Source of the DNA: a virus
DNA: 32,057 nucleotides
Reading direction: 5' to 3' (one strand)
Virus record (IMG/VR): IMGVR_UViG_3300043436_003416
Location: 1 to 32,057 of that record
A program made the translations under genes and the position numbers. The notes under the pieces were generated by a model. The model was not told the origin of the DNA and ran no database searches. It saw only the letters and a program-made list of their open reading frames with translations. Within the stretch, counting starts at the first letter, position 1; each line of letters starts with the position of its first letter. This document shows positions 8,217 to 16,326 of the stretch, one piece after another.

Positions 8217-9512
8217 ATGGCACAGGGTGTATACGATTTATTGCAAGAAACATTAAAGCTTACAACAAATTTGAATAAGCAGCTTTGTTGTGAAGGTTCT
8301 CTCCCACTAACTACTACCACCACCACTATATTTCCTCCTCCAGGAGGAGAGTCAGTTACAGTTTTAATTGGATACCAAACAATATCACCAGTAGAAGATA
8401 TTGTTTTATCTAACACATTAGAAGATTTTTGTATTTTTGTTAATAATGTATTAAATAATAATATAAACGGTGGAGCAGGATTTGTTTTTGATCCAACAAC
8501 TTATTATTATATTAGTAGTACTAATACATTGTATAATCTTGTTACTAATAGTATTGCTGAAGATGGTTACTATTTTGTATTTCCTGGTGTAGTATTCAAA
8601 GTTATTAATGGATTAGTGCAGGTAATTCAGTCTGAAGCTGAATTTTTAGAAATATGTAATATAACTACAACAACTACTACAACACTTGAGCCAACAACTA
8701 CTACAACTACTGTGAGTCCTTGTGCAACAGCCACTTGTGGAGAGACATATGAAGGATATGGATATTTATACAATTGGTTGGCAATATTTGGATCAGGTGC
8801 TGAAATTAATGGAGGTAGAGAAGATGGTGGCATAGTTAATAAATTACAACCAGGAGGTGCTCCTAACACATGGGTGGTTCCAAGTGATGTTGATTGGACT
8901 ACATTCACTACATATTTAGGTGGTGAATCTGTTGCAGGTGGTAAACTAAAAACTATTTGTACTAATCCTTTTACTACAAACAATGGATTGTGGTTATCTC
9001 CAAATATTCTTGCCACAAATGAAGTAAATTGGGTAGGTGTTCCAGGTGGCAACCGTAATAACGATGGACCATTTTCCTTGATCGGCATAGAAGGTTACTG
9101 GTGGAGTTCTACGGAGTTCAATACTAGCAGTGCCTGGAACCGCAATATGCGTTACAATTCCAGCAATGTGTTCAACAACAACTTCTCTAAGAGAAATGGG
9201 TTTTCTATTCGTTTAGTAAGACTAGCAACTTCTGCAGAGCAATTACTTCCTGATGGAACAACAAGTAATGACAATCCATTATTACCTCATTACGTAGGAA
9301 ATAGTAGAACTTATATTACAGTGAAAATAGGAACTCAAGTATGGACAGCTCAGAATTTAATAGATGAACAATACAATGATGGTAGTCTAATTCCTGAAAT
9401 TACAGATAATACAGCTTGGTCTAATTTAACAACAGGAGCAAGATGTTCTTATAATAACGGACTTATTACACCAAATCAAGGTCAAATAACTCTTTGTGGA
9501 ACACCTATATAA
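8217..9512 (+). CDS. Fibre/adhesin with permuted FISUMP (C-type-lectin-like) domain
   Basis: A 431-residue late protein, probably a receptor-binding or display protein. Order: anchoring helix ending NKQLCC (to about 25); Thr-rich linker; a beta-rich domain (about 45-145); a second Thr-rich linker (about 150-168); then FISUMP motifs YLYNWLAIFG, WVVPSDVDW, AGGKLK, WWSSTE (295-300), SSAWNRNM and GFSIRLVR (328-335). The motifs that normally open a FISUMP domain (VKIGTQVWTAQNL and SLIPEITDNTAWSNLTTGA) come after these, at the C-terminus, so the domain appears circularly permuted. The stretch 9081-9212 differs in base composition from the rest and is described separately. Confidence 0.82.
   Translation: MAQGVYDLLQETLKLTTNLNKQLCCEGSLPLTTTTTTIFPPPGGESVTVLIGYQTISPVEDIVLSNTLEDFCIFVNNVLNNNINGGAGFVFDPTTYYYISSTNTLYNLVTNSIAEDGYYFVFPGVVFKVINGLVQVIQSEAEFLEICNITTTTTTTLEPTTTTTTVSPCATATCGETYEGYGYLYNWLAIFGSGAEINGGREDGGIVNKLQPGGAPNTWVVPSDVDWTTFTTYLGGESVAGGKLKTICTNPFTTNNGLWLSPNILATNEVNWVGVPGGNRNNDGPFSLIGIEGYWWSSTEFNTSSAWNRNMRYNSSNVFNNNFSKRNGFSIRLVRLATSAEQLLPDGTTSNDNPLLPHYVGNSRTYITVKIGTQVWTAQNLIDEQYNDGSLIPEITDNTAWSNLTTGARCSYNNGLITPNQGQITLCGTPI
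9081..9212 (+). other. Candidate hypervariable region of a diversity-generating retroelement target
   Basis: This part of the FISUMP gene (residues about 289-332) is rich in AAC/AAT codons and in NNC/NNT codons (TTC, AGC, TCC, CGT, TAC) at places where family members often carry Asn, the pattern left when a reverse transcriptase mutates template adenines. By hand count G+C is 53 of 120 bases at 9081-9200, against 38 of 120 at 9241-9360. The protein segment forms the ligand-facing part of a lectin-like fold. No template repeat or reverse transcriptase is visible in this window, so the call is a hypothesis. Confidence 0.45.
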
Positions 9513-9532
9513 AATATTAAAACTTAGATAAC

Positions 9533-10102
9533 ATGGCACTAGCATTATATGATTTAATAAGCAATATTAATAAGCAAATTAAAAATATTTGCTGTAAGGT
9601 GAACGCTCTATTAGATAGTGGTGCTGGATCATATAGAGTGTACACAGCTTTGTTAACACAGAGTGGTGGAGGTAATCCAGATACCTTAACATCTGGGGCT
9701 GTAACAAAAGGAGTCACCTATACTATATCAGGTACAGAAGTTGGAGATTTTACAAATGTAGGTGCTCCGAGTAATCAAGAAGGTACATCTTTTGTTGCTA
9801 TCAATAATGATGTTCCTAATGATTATGGTAACGGTGGTTTAGCTTTTGATTTAGGAGCTCCAGTAGTAACAGTGTTAGAGAATACTATTGGGAATATTTG
9901 GTTTACTTATATTGGTGCGGGGAACTACTATGTAAATAGTGATGCATTATTTACTGCAGATAAAACTTATCCTCTATTTGGAGGATTCTATAATGGTGAA
10001 AATTGGATTTGTATTTATGGTAATACAAATCTTATTGAATTGGTTGGTTCAAATGATGGTTCTTTGGTTAATGCCCCAATAGAAATTCGTGTATATAATT
10101 AA
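9533..10102 (+). CDS. Late structural protein with CC anchoring helix (189 aa)
   Basis: The N-terminus (ALYDLISNINKQIKNICCKV, residues 4-23) repeats the helix-plus-CC module of the two preceding late proteins. The rest is beta-rich, Gly/Thr/Asn-rich, with few charges (YTISGTEVGDFTNVGAPS about 63-80), as in phage decoration or fibre-tip domains. It lies 20 bp after the FISUMP fibre gene. It is probably displayed on the virion through the shared module; the C-terminal domain family is not recognised. Confidence 0.72.
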   Translation: MALALYDLISNINKQIKNICCKVNALLDSGAGSYRVYTALLTQSGGGNPDTLTSGAVTKGVTYTISGTEVGDFTNVGAPSNQEGTSFVAINNDVPNDYGNGGLAFDLGAPVVTVLENTIGNIWFTYIGAGNYYVNSDALFTADKTYPLFGGFYNGENWICIYGNTNLIELVGSNDGSLVNAPIEIRVYN

Positions 10103-10107
10103 ATTAT

Positions 10108-10362
10108 ATGGCAACAAAAACTAAAAAGACAACATTTACAGTAAAGTCTTACTGGGCACCCACTCCTAAGAAGGCTAGAAAAATAGGAGATGCACTACTT
10201 GGTGTATTTTCTGTTACATCTATGTCATCTATGATTATGGATCACAAAGGTCTTTCTATTGCTTCTTTAGTGATTGGTGTAGTAGGTAAGGTGTTAAGCA
10301 ACTTCTTTGCTGAAGAACCTGTATATGTTCAAGAAGGTGAAACTGAAACTCAAAGTGATTAA
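10108..10362 (+). CDS. Small membrane protein, holin candidate (84 aa)
   Basis: A basic N-terminus (Lys-rich to about residue 25) precedes one or two hydrophobic segments (about 26-45 and 48-68) and an acidic tail ending EGETETQSD. Size, topology and position one base before a spanin-like gene and 1.1 kb before an endolysin fit a holin, which would open the inner membrane at lysis. Holins are too diverse for a firm call by eye. Confidence 0.65.
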   Translation: MATKTKKTTFTVKSYWAPTPKKARKIGDALLGVFSVTSMSSMIMDHKGLSIASLVIGVVGKVLSNFFAEEPVYVQEGETETQSD

Positions 10363-10363
10363 T

Positions 10364-10981
10364 ATGAACTTCATAAAAAACAATTTTCTTAATCTAGTGG
10401 TACTAATAGTACTTGGAATTGTCTTATTTCAAACTTGTGGGAAGCCTAAAGAGGTTGTTACTCCCACAATTAAAAGAGATACAGTATGGGTACACAAAGA
10501 CAGCACTGTGTATTCTAGACCTCAAGTGGTTAAAACTGAGGCGTATGGTGTACCAATTGACAGATGGAACACTGAGTATCTACCTGATAGTAACTATTCT
10601 AAACTGGTAGTACAGTATGAAGCTGTTGTAAGAGAGCTTCTTGCTAAAAATATTAGCGTAGATAGTGTTAAAATAGATTCTATAGGATATGTTCATGTTA
10701 CAGACACTGTAACTAAAAACCTGATTACAGGTAGATCATATAAATATTCTCTCAAGTATCCTATAATTACAAATACAATTACAATACCAGAAAAGAAGAG
10801 AAATCAATATTATGTTGGTGGTTTAGTACAAGCCCAGCCTCTTATTGATATTAGACAACTAAGTGCTGGTTTGTTACTAAAGACTAAGAAAGATCACATA
10901 TATGGTGTAAATGCTGGGTTTACTAGAGATGGTCAAATTATTTATGGTGTACAAACCTATTGGAAAATAAAACTTAAATAA
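10364..10981 (+). CDS. Membrane-anchored periplasmic protein, spanin-like (DUF6808-like)
   Basis: I start at 10364 (MNFIKNNFLN), one base after the previous stop. A hydrophobic segment (about 8-25) ends in FQTCGKP, which could be a lipobox or just the end of a membrane anchor. The body repeats hydrophobic-Asp-Thr/Ser motifs (RDTVWVHKDSTVY, VKIDSIGYVHVTDTV), typical of extended coiled or beta periplasmic proteins of Bacteroidota phages, and ends with a beta-hairpin-like YYVGGLVQAQ...GVNAGF part. Within a lysis cassette it may link inner and outer membranes. The family name is a resemblance, not a verified hit. Confidence 0.7.
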   Translation: MNFIKNNFLNLVVLIVLGIVLFQTCGKPKEVVTPTIKRDTVWVHKDSTVYSRPQVVKTEAYGVPIDRWNTEYLPDSNYSKLVVQYEAVVRELLAKNISVDSVKIDSIGYVHVTDTVTKNLITGRSYKYSLKYPIITNTITIPEKKRNQYYVGGLVQAQPLIDIRQLSAGLLLKTKKDHIYGVNAGFTRDGQIIYGVQTYWKIKLK

Positions 10982-10982
10982 A

Positions 10983-11480
10983 ATGTCTAAAAAAAGAGCC
11001 TTTGTACGTTACACAAAATCAGGAAAAATAGTTCCTGGTTCACTTATTATCACTACAAACGGTGGATATCCAGATAAATCATCTCTTTGGCAAGAAGTTA
11101 CAGTAGATCAATGTTGTGATGATACTACTTCTTGTAATAAAAAAACAATTCTTTTAAATATAGATTTAGAAGAATTAGCTTCTATTCCAACTCCTTATAT
11201 TTCAACAGAAATTTGGATTGGTTGTAGAACTCCTGAATCTAGAAATACTTTTAGTTTAGGTCAAGGTGATTGGAACTCATTTGAAGAATTAGTTACTTCT
11301 TTAAATAATTTTTTTTCAAATAGTATAGATATTAAAATTATTTCTGAAACACAAATATCATTTACTTATTGTGAATCAAATGTGCCTTGTTTAGTCGAAT
11401 GTGGCTATGAAGCATCTTTTTCTATTTATGATGGAGTTTCAAGTATGATTCAAATAGCGGATGGCACCACTAATTGTTGA
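10983..11480 (+). CDS. FVRY-module protein 1, putative virion display protein (165 aa)
   Basis: Residues 1-47 form a module shared with two later genes: MSKKRAFVRYTKSGKIVPGS, then YPDKSSLWQEV and DQCCD. The module is basic at the start and ends in a CC pair. The rest (from about 50) is unrelated to its paralogs, with several cysteines (CRTPES, YCES, CLVECGY) and a beta-rich look. Same anchor with different heads suggests interchangeable surface proteins. The start lies one base after the spanin-like gene stop. Confidence 0.72.
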   Translation: MSKKRAFVRYTKSGKIVPGSLIITTNGGYPDKSSLWQEVTVDQCCDDTTSCNKKTILLNIDLEELASIPTPYISTEIWIGCRTPESRNTFSLGQGDWNSFEELVTSLNNFFSNSIDIKIISETQISFTYCESNVPCLVECGYEASFSIYDGVSSMIQIADGTTNC

Positions 11481-11510
11481 ATTGAAATATTAATATAAAT
11501 ATTAAAAACT

Positions 11511-11927
11511 ATGGTAACTTCAGCTCAAGCTCTTAAAAAATATGGTGATCCTAACCTTCAGAAGGCTATGGTTATGTGGGATGTACCTGGATATATGGAA
11601 ATAGGTGTTATTCCTAAACGTATTTATTGTAATAGAGATATGATTGAACCTCTGTCTAAGGCCTTTCATAATCTTATACAAACAGGACATGTAAAAGAAT
11701 TAAAGACTTGGGATGGTTGTTTTAACATCCGTAAAAAGAGAGGACTGAGTTCTATGTCTTTACATAGTTGGGGTATTGCTATTGATGTCAATGCCTTTGA
11801 GAATGGTCTTAATATGACTCCTAAGTTGTCTCCAGGGTTTGTAAAATGTTTTACAGATGCTGGTTTTGACTGGGGCGGTACATGGAAACGTAAAGATGGT
11901 ATGCACTTTCAACTTTCTAAAATATAA
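11511..11927 (+). CDS. Endolysin, M15-family peptidase
   Basis: A 138-residue zinc peptidase that should cut peptidoglycan cross-links at lysis. The M15 signature is complete: SLHSWGIAIDVN gives zinc ligands His85 and Asp92, and DGMHFQL gives His132. Asp129, three residues before His132, is the likely general base region. No signal peptide is present, so export would need the holin. The length fits a single-domain phage endolysin of this family, with no separate cell-wall-binding domain. It lies within the late block next to the holin and spanin candidates. Confidence 0.9.
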   Translation: MVTSAQALKKYGDPNLQKAMVMWDVPGYMEIGVIPKRIYCNRDMIEPLSKAFHNLIQTGHVKELKTWDGCFNIRKKRGLSSMSLHSWGIAIDVNAFENGLNMTPKLSPGFVKCFTDAGFDWGGTWKRKDGMHFQLSKI

Positions 11928-11930
11928 TAT

Positions 11931-12011
11931 ATGATAAAAAGTACAAACATTTATGGTTGCGGTTGTGGTAAGCCCAAACCAAGACCTACTACTACTAAAC
12001 CTAAAAAATAA
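11931..12011 (+). CDS. Micro-protein, Cys/Gly core with Pro/Thr/Lys tail (26 aa)
   Basis: A complete 26-codon frame: MIKSTNIYGCGCGKPKP followed by a Thr- and Lys-rich tail. It sits 3 bp after the endolysin stop and 6 bp before the next ATG, so it fills the gap exactly. The GCGCG core is reminiscent of the Cys/Gly patches in the tiny lipoproteins at 30891-31037 and 31730-31858 but there is no lipobox. Function unknown. Confidence 0.55.
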   Translation: MIKSTNIYGCGCGKPKPRPTTTKPKK

Positions 12012-12017
12012 AATAAA

Positions 12018-12464
12018 ATGGCAAAGAAAAGAGCATTTGTAAGGTACAGCAAACAAGGAAAAATTGTACCTGGGAGTTTGATCCTAACAGCAGGATCTTA
12101 TCCTAATGGTTCTTCTACATGGAAAGAAGTTCCAGCAGACTTATGTTGTGATACAACATGTCCTGCATCTTGTAATAGTCAAGAAACTATAAATCTATCC
12201 TATTTTTCTGCAAGTGAAGGTTTTACTGGAGGATTTCTTTTACAATTAGCTTGTGATGGAAATTTCTTTTCAACATCTCTAATACTTCAGACTACTACAA
12301 CACGTTCTGAAACTGTTAGTGCATTAAATACTATTTTTTTTCCTATAGTAGGAGAATTTTCTTTAGACCAAGATGATAATTTTATATTCACACTAAATGA
12401 ATGTCAATATAAAACATTTTGTCCTCAAGGAGTATTGTCATTTGAAATAATTCAAGCACCTTAA
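12018..12464 (+). CDS. FVRY-module protein 2, putative virion display protein (148 aa)
   Basis: The N-terminal module (MAKKRAFVRYSKQGKIVPGS, then YPNGSSTWKEV and DLCCD, to about residue 45) matches the genes at 10983 and 12475. The following domain is Cys-rich (CPASC, LACDG, LNECQYKTFC), with a Thr-rich central part, and has no similarity I can see to the heads of its paralogs. Probably a surface-displayed protein that shares one docking site with its paralogs. The A-rich leader (aaaataaaATG) is typical of this genome. Confidence 0.72.
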   Translation: MAKKRAFVRYSKQGKIVPGSLILTAGSYPNGSSTWKEVPADLCCDTTCPASCNSQETINLSYFSASEGFTGGFLLQLACDGNFFSTSLILQTTTTRSETVSALNTIFFPIVGEFSLDQDDNFIFTLNECQYKTFCPQGVLSFEIIQAP

Positions 12465-12474
12465 AAAATAAACT

Positions 12475-13197
12475 ATGGCAAAAAAACGCGGTTTTGTAAG
12501 ATATACAAAGAAAGGTAAGTTAGTACCTGGAAGTTTAATAGTAACTACTAGTGGTGGTTATCCTGATAAGTCTTCTTTATGGAAGGAAGTAGATTATGAT
12601 CTTTGTTGCGATAGTGTTTGTTCAGCAACACCATTTTGTACAGAAAATTGGACATTTGAAAACTTTGAAGGTACCACATTTAGAAATGGTGATGTTATTC
12701 CTCAAGTAACTGATCCTGGTCAATGGGCTACATTAACAACACCTGCTTGGCGTTATTATAATAATGATTCTGCTAATGGAAGAATACATGGAAAGTTATA
12801 CAATTGGTATGCTATTAATGATCCAAGAGGATTATCTCCTGTTGGTTGGAGAGTTCCATCTTTACAAGATTGGCAACAACTTGCTGAATGTTTAGGAGGT
12901 GCAGAAACAGCTGGACAAAAATTAAAAACAACAGGTAATTTAAATACTAATGATGGATTATGGACAAGTTTAAATACTGGTACTAATGAAGTTGGATTTT
13001 CAGCATTACCTAGTGGAACTATTGATATGAATGGGTCATCTACTGGGTTAGGTACAACAGCTGCATTTTGGACTTCTTCAGAACAAGCAGGTTTTGGAAT
13101 AGCAGCAACTCTCTTTAATAGTCTTTCTCTTTTGGTTATGGGAGGTGCATTAAACCCAAAATTTGGTAGATCAGTACGATTAATAAAAGAAATATAA
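12475..13197 (+). CDS. FVRY-module protein 3 with canonical FISUMP domain (240 aa)
   Basis: The FVRY module (to about residue 46, ending DLCCD) is joined to a complete FISUMP domain in normal order: NWTFENFEGTTF, DVIPQVTD, WRYYNND, GKLYNWYAINDPRGLSP, GWRVPSLQDW, LGGAETAGQKLK, TNEVGFSALPSG, FWTSSE and FGRSVRLI at the end. FISUMP domains have a C-type-lectin-like fold and bind surface ligands. Unlike the gene at 8217, the variable-site segment (FGIAATLFNSLSLLVMGGAL) is not Asn-rich and its base composition is like its surroundings. Probably an adhesin. Confidence 0.82.
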   Translation: MAKKRGFVRYTKKGKLVPGSLIVTTSGGYPDKSSLWKEVDYDLCCDSVCSATPFCTENWTFENFEGTTFRNGDVIPQVTDPGQWATLTTPAWRYYNNDSANGRIHGKLYNWYAINDPRGLSPVGWRVPSLQDWQQLAECLGGAETAGQKLKTTGNLNTNDGLWTSLNTGTNEVGFSALPSGTIDMNGSSTGLGTTAAFWTSSEQAGFGIAATLFNSLSLLVMGGALNPKFGRSVRLIKEI

Positions 13198-13209
13198 AAA
13201 CTTAAAACA

Positions 13210-13335
13210 ATGGCAAAAGGTAAAATCACAGACTCAAAAAAAATTACATTTGGTAAACGTAAAGGTGGTAAAGCTGCTAAATCACGTGGACCAAAAGACA
13301 AATCTGTTTCACAATATCGTGGACAAGGTCGCTAA
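13210..13335 (+). CDS. Small basic protein (41 aa)
   Basis: A complete 41-codon frame: MAKGKITDSKKITFGKRKGG, then a Lys/Arg-rich middle and the end SVSQYRGQGR. It is 12 bp after the FISUMP gene and is the last gene before the late terminator. Very basic, so it may bind nucleic acid or an acidic virion component. A similar YRGQGR ending is, to my memory, common in small proteins of Bacteroidota phages, but the function is unknown. Confidence 0.75.
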   Translation: MAKGKITDSKKITFGKRKGGKAAKSRGPKDKSVSQYRGQGR

Positions 13336-13384
13336 CCCTCTCTCATAAATAAGCTATTAGTTCCTCCCTCCTGCTAGTAGCAAA

Positions 13385-13424
13385 AGTAAAAAGCCCCTTT
13401 TTACAGGGGCTTTCTCTTTTTTTT
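13385..13424. terminator. Bidirectional rho-independent terminator
   Basis: An eight-pair hairpin AAAGCCCC/GGGGCTTT (13390-13413) is followed on the plus strand by CTCTTTTTTTT and on the minus strand by TTTTTACTTTTG. It ends the plus-strand late block and the minus-strand VWA gene, which converge here. Confidence 0.92.
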
Positions 13425-14925
13425 AGTTAATCACCTTACCTTCTTCATCCACTTTAAAGATTCTATTACCATCAAAAACAATCACTTGATTTTTGTCTGA
13501 ATATTCTTTTATTATTTCTTTCTGAAAATGATGAAATCTTGCACCCTTTATACCAATAAAGAAAGCTTTATCAGAATAAATGCGACAACAATCTTCTGCA
13601 TCTGTAATTATAAGAGCATTTACACCATTTTGTTCTACTTTATTAATCACTGAATCAATATGAGTGCCACCTCCAGAATCCATCATTGCTATATCAAGTA
13701 TGTTATCTTTAACTTTACGAACTCTTGTGTCAAATTCATAGATTTCATTTAACATATCCATGGATTTCATTTTAGCTGCAAAGCTTTTAGCAAAGTCTAA
13801 CTTATCAATATGATCACCTTTTGAATTTTGGACACCACAACTTTCACCCATTGAACCTGATACATCAATATAAATATCAATTTTACCCATTTTTTGAGTG
13901 TCTTTGATGTTTATATCTTCAATAAAGATTTTACGAAGTTTGGGATGTAGTAGCTCAAATTCATCTAATCCAGCTACATTATCTGAGTTAAGTAGATCTT
14001 CATACTTTACTTTATCTTTTGCACTAAAATAGCTAGTTGATTTATCTAATAGTTTCTTAATTCTATCTTTTAAAGAACCCATTGATAAGCTCAAACTTTC
14101 TAAATTAGCTGCTATATTTTTAAGATAGTCAGGTGTAAGTTTACTTGCATTAGCTTCGCCACCTTTACTTTCTCCACAAGATTCAAATAACTTTTCTTGT
14201 GTATCTTCAGGCATAGCGCCATCCATTTGCTTACAAAGATCTTGGGCTTGTTGCATTGCAGAATCAAGCATAGATTTACCAGTTCTTGAGTTTAACATCT
14301 TATCTAATGTTTTATCAACTCCCTGATTGTCAAAATCATCACCGTTATTCATGCTATTTTCAAGATCTTCAGCAGCTTCAGGATCAGTATATCTAAGCAT
14401 AGTTAATCTAGCTATAAGATAACTAACGATATTGCGAGTGAATATGGCTGACTTTAAATTTGATTTTTCAGTCATCACTTTACCTACAGGATTGTTAGCT
14501 TTTTCAAGAAACTTATACTTTGTATAGTTTCCAGCTTCTCTATCAACAAAATCAAGCTTTTCAATTTTGTTGTAATACATCTTGAATATATCATTAGATA
14601 TATGCTCTGGAAACTCTTCATAAGTTTCTTTAAACTTTTTAGCAAATTCTTCTGGTGCTGGTTTTGAGTCTAAAGCTTTAAATTCACTGTGTGTAGAAAA
14701 TTTCTGAAAATGCTCTGTTATTGTATCTTTACTTGTTAAATGTGTATCAACAATATTATACAAACGATTTTCATCAATGTAATGTAAATAAGGTTTAACA
14801 AGGTCTGGTTTTTTATAGAAGTTAATCTTTCCAAATAAACCATCACTGTCTTTATAATAGCTATCAATTTCACCTTTCTTTACTTTTTCAAGAATAGTAT
14901 ATACATTTTTATATTCTTTTGCCAT
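13423..14925 (-). CDS. VWA-domain protein, partner of MoxR-type ATPase
   Basis: A 500-residue protein with a helical N-terminal region (about 1-340) and a C-terminal von Willebrand A domain. The metal site (MIDAS) is complete: DVSGSMG (354-360), the Thr of GGGTHID (418-424) and TDAED (441-445). In MoxR/VWA pairs (CobS-CobT, RavA-ViaA, NorQ-NorD) the VWA protein brings a substrate to the AAA+ ring for remodelling. The partner gene is directly upstream, separated by a terminator, so levels of the two may differ. Substrate unknown. Confidence 0.88.
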   Translation of the reverse strand: MAKEYKNVYTILEKVKKGEIDSYYKDSDGLFGKINFYKKPDLVKPYLHYIDENRLYNIVDTHLTSKDTITEHFQKFSTHSEFKALDSKPAPEEFAKKFKETYEEFPEHISNDIFKMYYNKIEKLDFVDREAGNYTKYKFLEKANNPVGKVMTEKSNLKSAIFTRNIVSYLIARLTMLRYTDPEAAEDLENSMNNGDDFDNQGVDKTLDKMLNSRTGKSMLDSAMQQAQDLCKQMDGAMPEDTQEKLFESCGESKGGEANASKLTPDYLKNIAANLESLSLSMGSLKDRIKKLLDKSTSYFSAKDKVKYEDLLNSDNVAGLDEFELLHPKLRKIFIEDINIKDTQKMGKIDIYIDVSGSMGESCGVQNSKGDHIDKLDFAKSFAAKMKSMDMLNEIYEFDTRVRKVKDNILDIAMMDSGGGTHIDSVINKVEQNGVNALIITDAEDCCRIYSDKAFFIGIKGARFHHFQKEIIKEYSDKNQVIVFDGNRIFKVDEEGKVIN

Positions 14926-14935
14926 AAACTTAATT

Positions 14936-14966
14936 AAAAAAGGGTACCATTTTTTGGTACCCTTTT
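14936..14966. terminator. Terminator between MoxR ATPase and VWA genes
   Basis: A perfect seven-pair hairpin GGGTACC/GGTACCC (14942-14948 and 14956-14962) with a seven-base loop, flanked by A and T runs that extend the stem and give a T tract in the minus direction (TTTTTTAATT). It would cut most read-through from the ATPase into the VWA gene. Confidence 0.88.
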
Positions 14967-14978
14967 GTTATTAAAAAA

Positions 14979-16322
14979 TTAGAAAGAACGATCATCTACT
15001 AAAATTTCATCAAATTCTTGAGACAGCTGCTTGTTTTTTCTAGCAGGATGGTTTTCAAGAATATAAGCCATAGAGATTTCTACTTCTTCCACTTGTGTTT
15101 GATCCATAGCACCTCGTGAAGCATATGTATTTACCAAACTCTCAATTTCAGCTACAGCTAGCTCAAGCTCTTCATTAGTATTACGAGAATGTAACATCTC
15201 TACTTTAGACATAACAGCTTTAACTTCTGCACTCATTAGCTTATTTTGAAGTTCGCTTGCTGCTGATTGACTAATCATAATCTGAGCAGTTTTTACAAGA
15301 GCTTTGTCTACACTAACATCCCAAATATAAGAAACAGCTTTAGCCAGTCTAGGTACAAAAGTTAATGTACGATCAGAACTAGCTGCATAACCTACTTCTA
15401 GATATTTGTCAAGCTTGTTAAGAGGAATTTCTACGCTTTCAACTTCTGCACTGTTAGGAATACCAATAGTAAAGTTTTCACGATAGTTACGCGCGCCTTT
15501 AGAATAATACTTAGACATTTCACCAGGTGATACTCGACCTACAGTCATTTTGAGCATAAATCTATCCCAGAATGGAGAATCCATTTCATCTTTTGGAATT
15601 TCATTACAAGTGGCAATGAATAATTTCCATTTACACGGAATCTTATGTTTACCATTAAACAAAAATCTCTCGTTCATTACACCCAACATTGCATTTCTAA
15701 TAGCAGAACTAGCTTTGTCCACCTCGTTAATAATTACAATATCAGCATCTGCAATAGGTGTGTTAAGTTGATACTGATTTTTAGTAAACAATGTATCTAG
15801 ATCAGGCATACCCTTAATTTCGCTTGCCTTGGTGCCTTCATCTGTTTCCAAGATGTACATTTTATTAGCAAAATCATCAGCTGTCATCTTACCATCTTTA
15901 TTAAGCCATGCTTTTGCATACTCAATAATAGTTTTGGTTTTAGCAACACCTGGCTCACCCACTAACAATAAGGGTAAACCTGTAGATTCTGCTAATGCTA
16001 ACATCTTAAATACTTCTTCCTTGTTAATCAAGGATGTCTCAATATGTCTAACTTCTTGTGTTGTACGCTTTGTAATAGTTTTTACCTTACCCATATTTTT
16101 TGTTTTAAAATTTTCTAAAAGTAATTCAGTGCTTAGTTTAGTAGTGTTTTGTACAGGTTGTTGTTGTGTAGGTACTACTTGATTAGTAGGAACCCATCTT
16201 TTTACACCAGAACTATTTGACTGTACTTGCCAAAATCTACCATCATTACCTTGTAATATACTTCCATCTGAATATGCTGTTGCACTAACAGATGGACTTG
16301 GTCTATTTCCTCTATTACTCAT
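14979..16322 (-). CDS. MoxR-type AAA+ ATPase
   Basis: I start at 16322 (MSNRGNRPSP; 447 aa), just after the stop of the upstream gene, instead of an earlier ATG inside that gene. A small N-terminal part has DGRFWQVQSNSSGVKRWVPT, perhaps a substrate-binding module, then a Gln-rich linker. The AAA+ core shows Walker A GEPGVAKT (122-129), Walker B IVIINEVDK (about 195-203), sensor-1 IATCNEIP (about 236-243) and the arginine-finger region SPFWDRF. A helical C-terminal domain follows. With the downstream VWA gene it forms a MoxR-VWA chaperone-like pair; the target could be a phage or host complex. Confidence 0.88.
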   Translation of the reverse strand: MSNRGNRPSPSVSATAYSDGSILQGNDGRFWQVQSNSSGVKRWVPTNQVVPTQQQPVQNTTKLSTELLLENFKTKNMGKVKTITKRTTQEVRHIETSLINKEEVFKMLALAESTGLPLLLVGEPGVAKTKTIIEYAKAWLNKDGKMTADDFANKMYILETDEGTKASEIKGMPDLDTLFTKNQYQLNTPIADADIVIINEVDKASSAIRNAMLGVMNERFLFNGKHKIPCKWKLFIATCNEIPKDEMDSPFWDRFMLKMTVGRVSPGEMSKYYSKGARNYRENFTIGIPNSAEVESVEIPLNKLDKYLEVGYAASSDRTLTFVPRLAKAVSYIWDVSVDKALVKTAQIMISQSAASELQNKLMSAEVKAVMSKVEMLHSRNTNEELELAVAEIESLVNTYASRGAMDQTQVEEVEISMAYILENHPARKNKQLSQEFDEILVDDRSF

Positions 16323-16326
16323 ATTA

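Noticed and set aside
8627-9088. Long minus-strand frame opposite the fibre gene
   Set aside because: Valine and proline runs come from the reverse of Thr-codon repeats (act/aca); the plus-strand frame has recognisable domains.
12756-13301. Open frame of 181 codons on the minus strand across the FISUMP gene
   Set aside because: It is antisense to a protein with a clear domain, spans a second real gene (13210-13335) and has no leader or motif; it is a shadow of biased codon use.
15550-16182. Plus-strand frames opposite the MoxR ATPase
   Set aside because: The ATPase motifs are on the minus strand in full; these frames are shadows.
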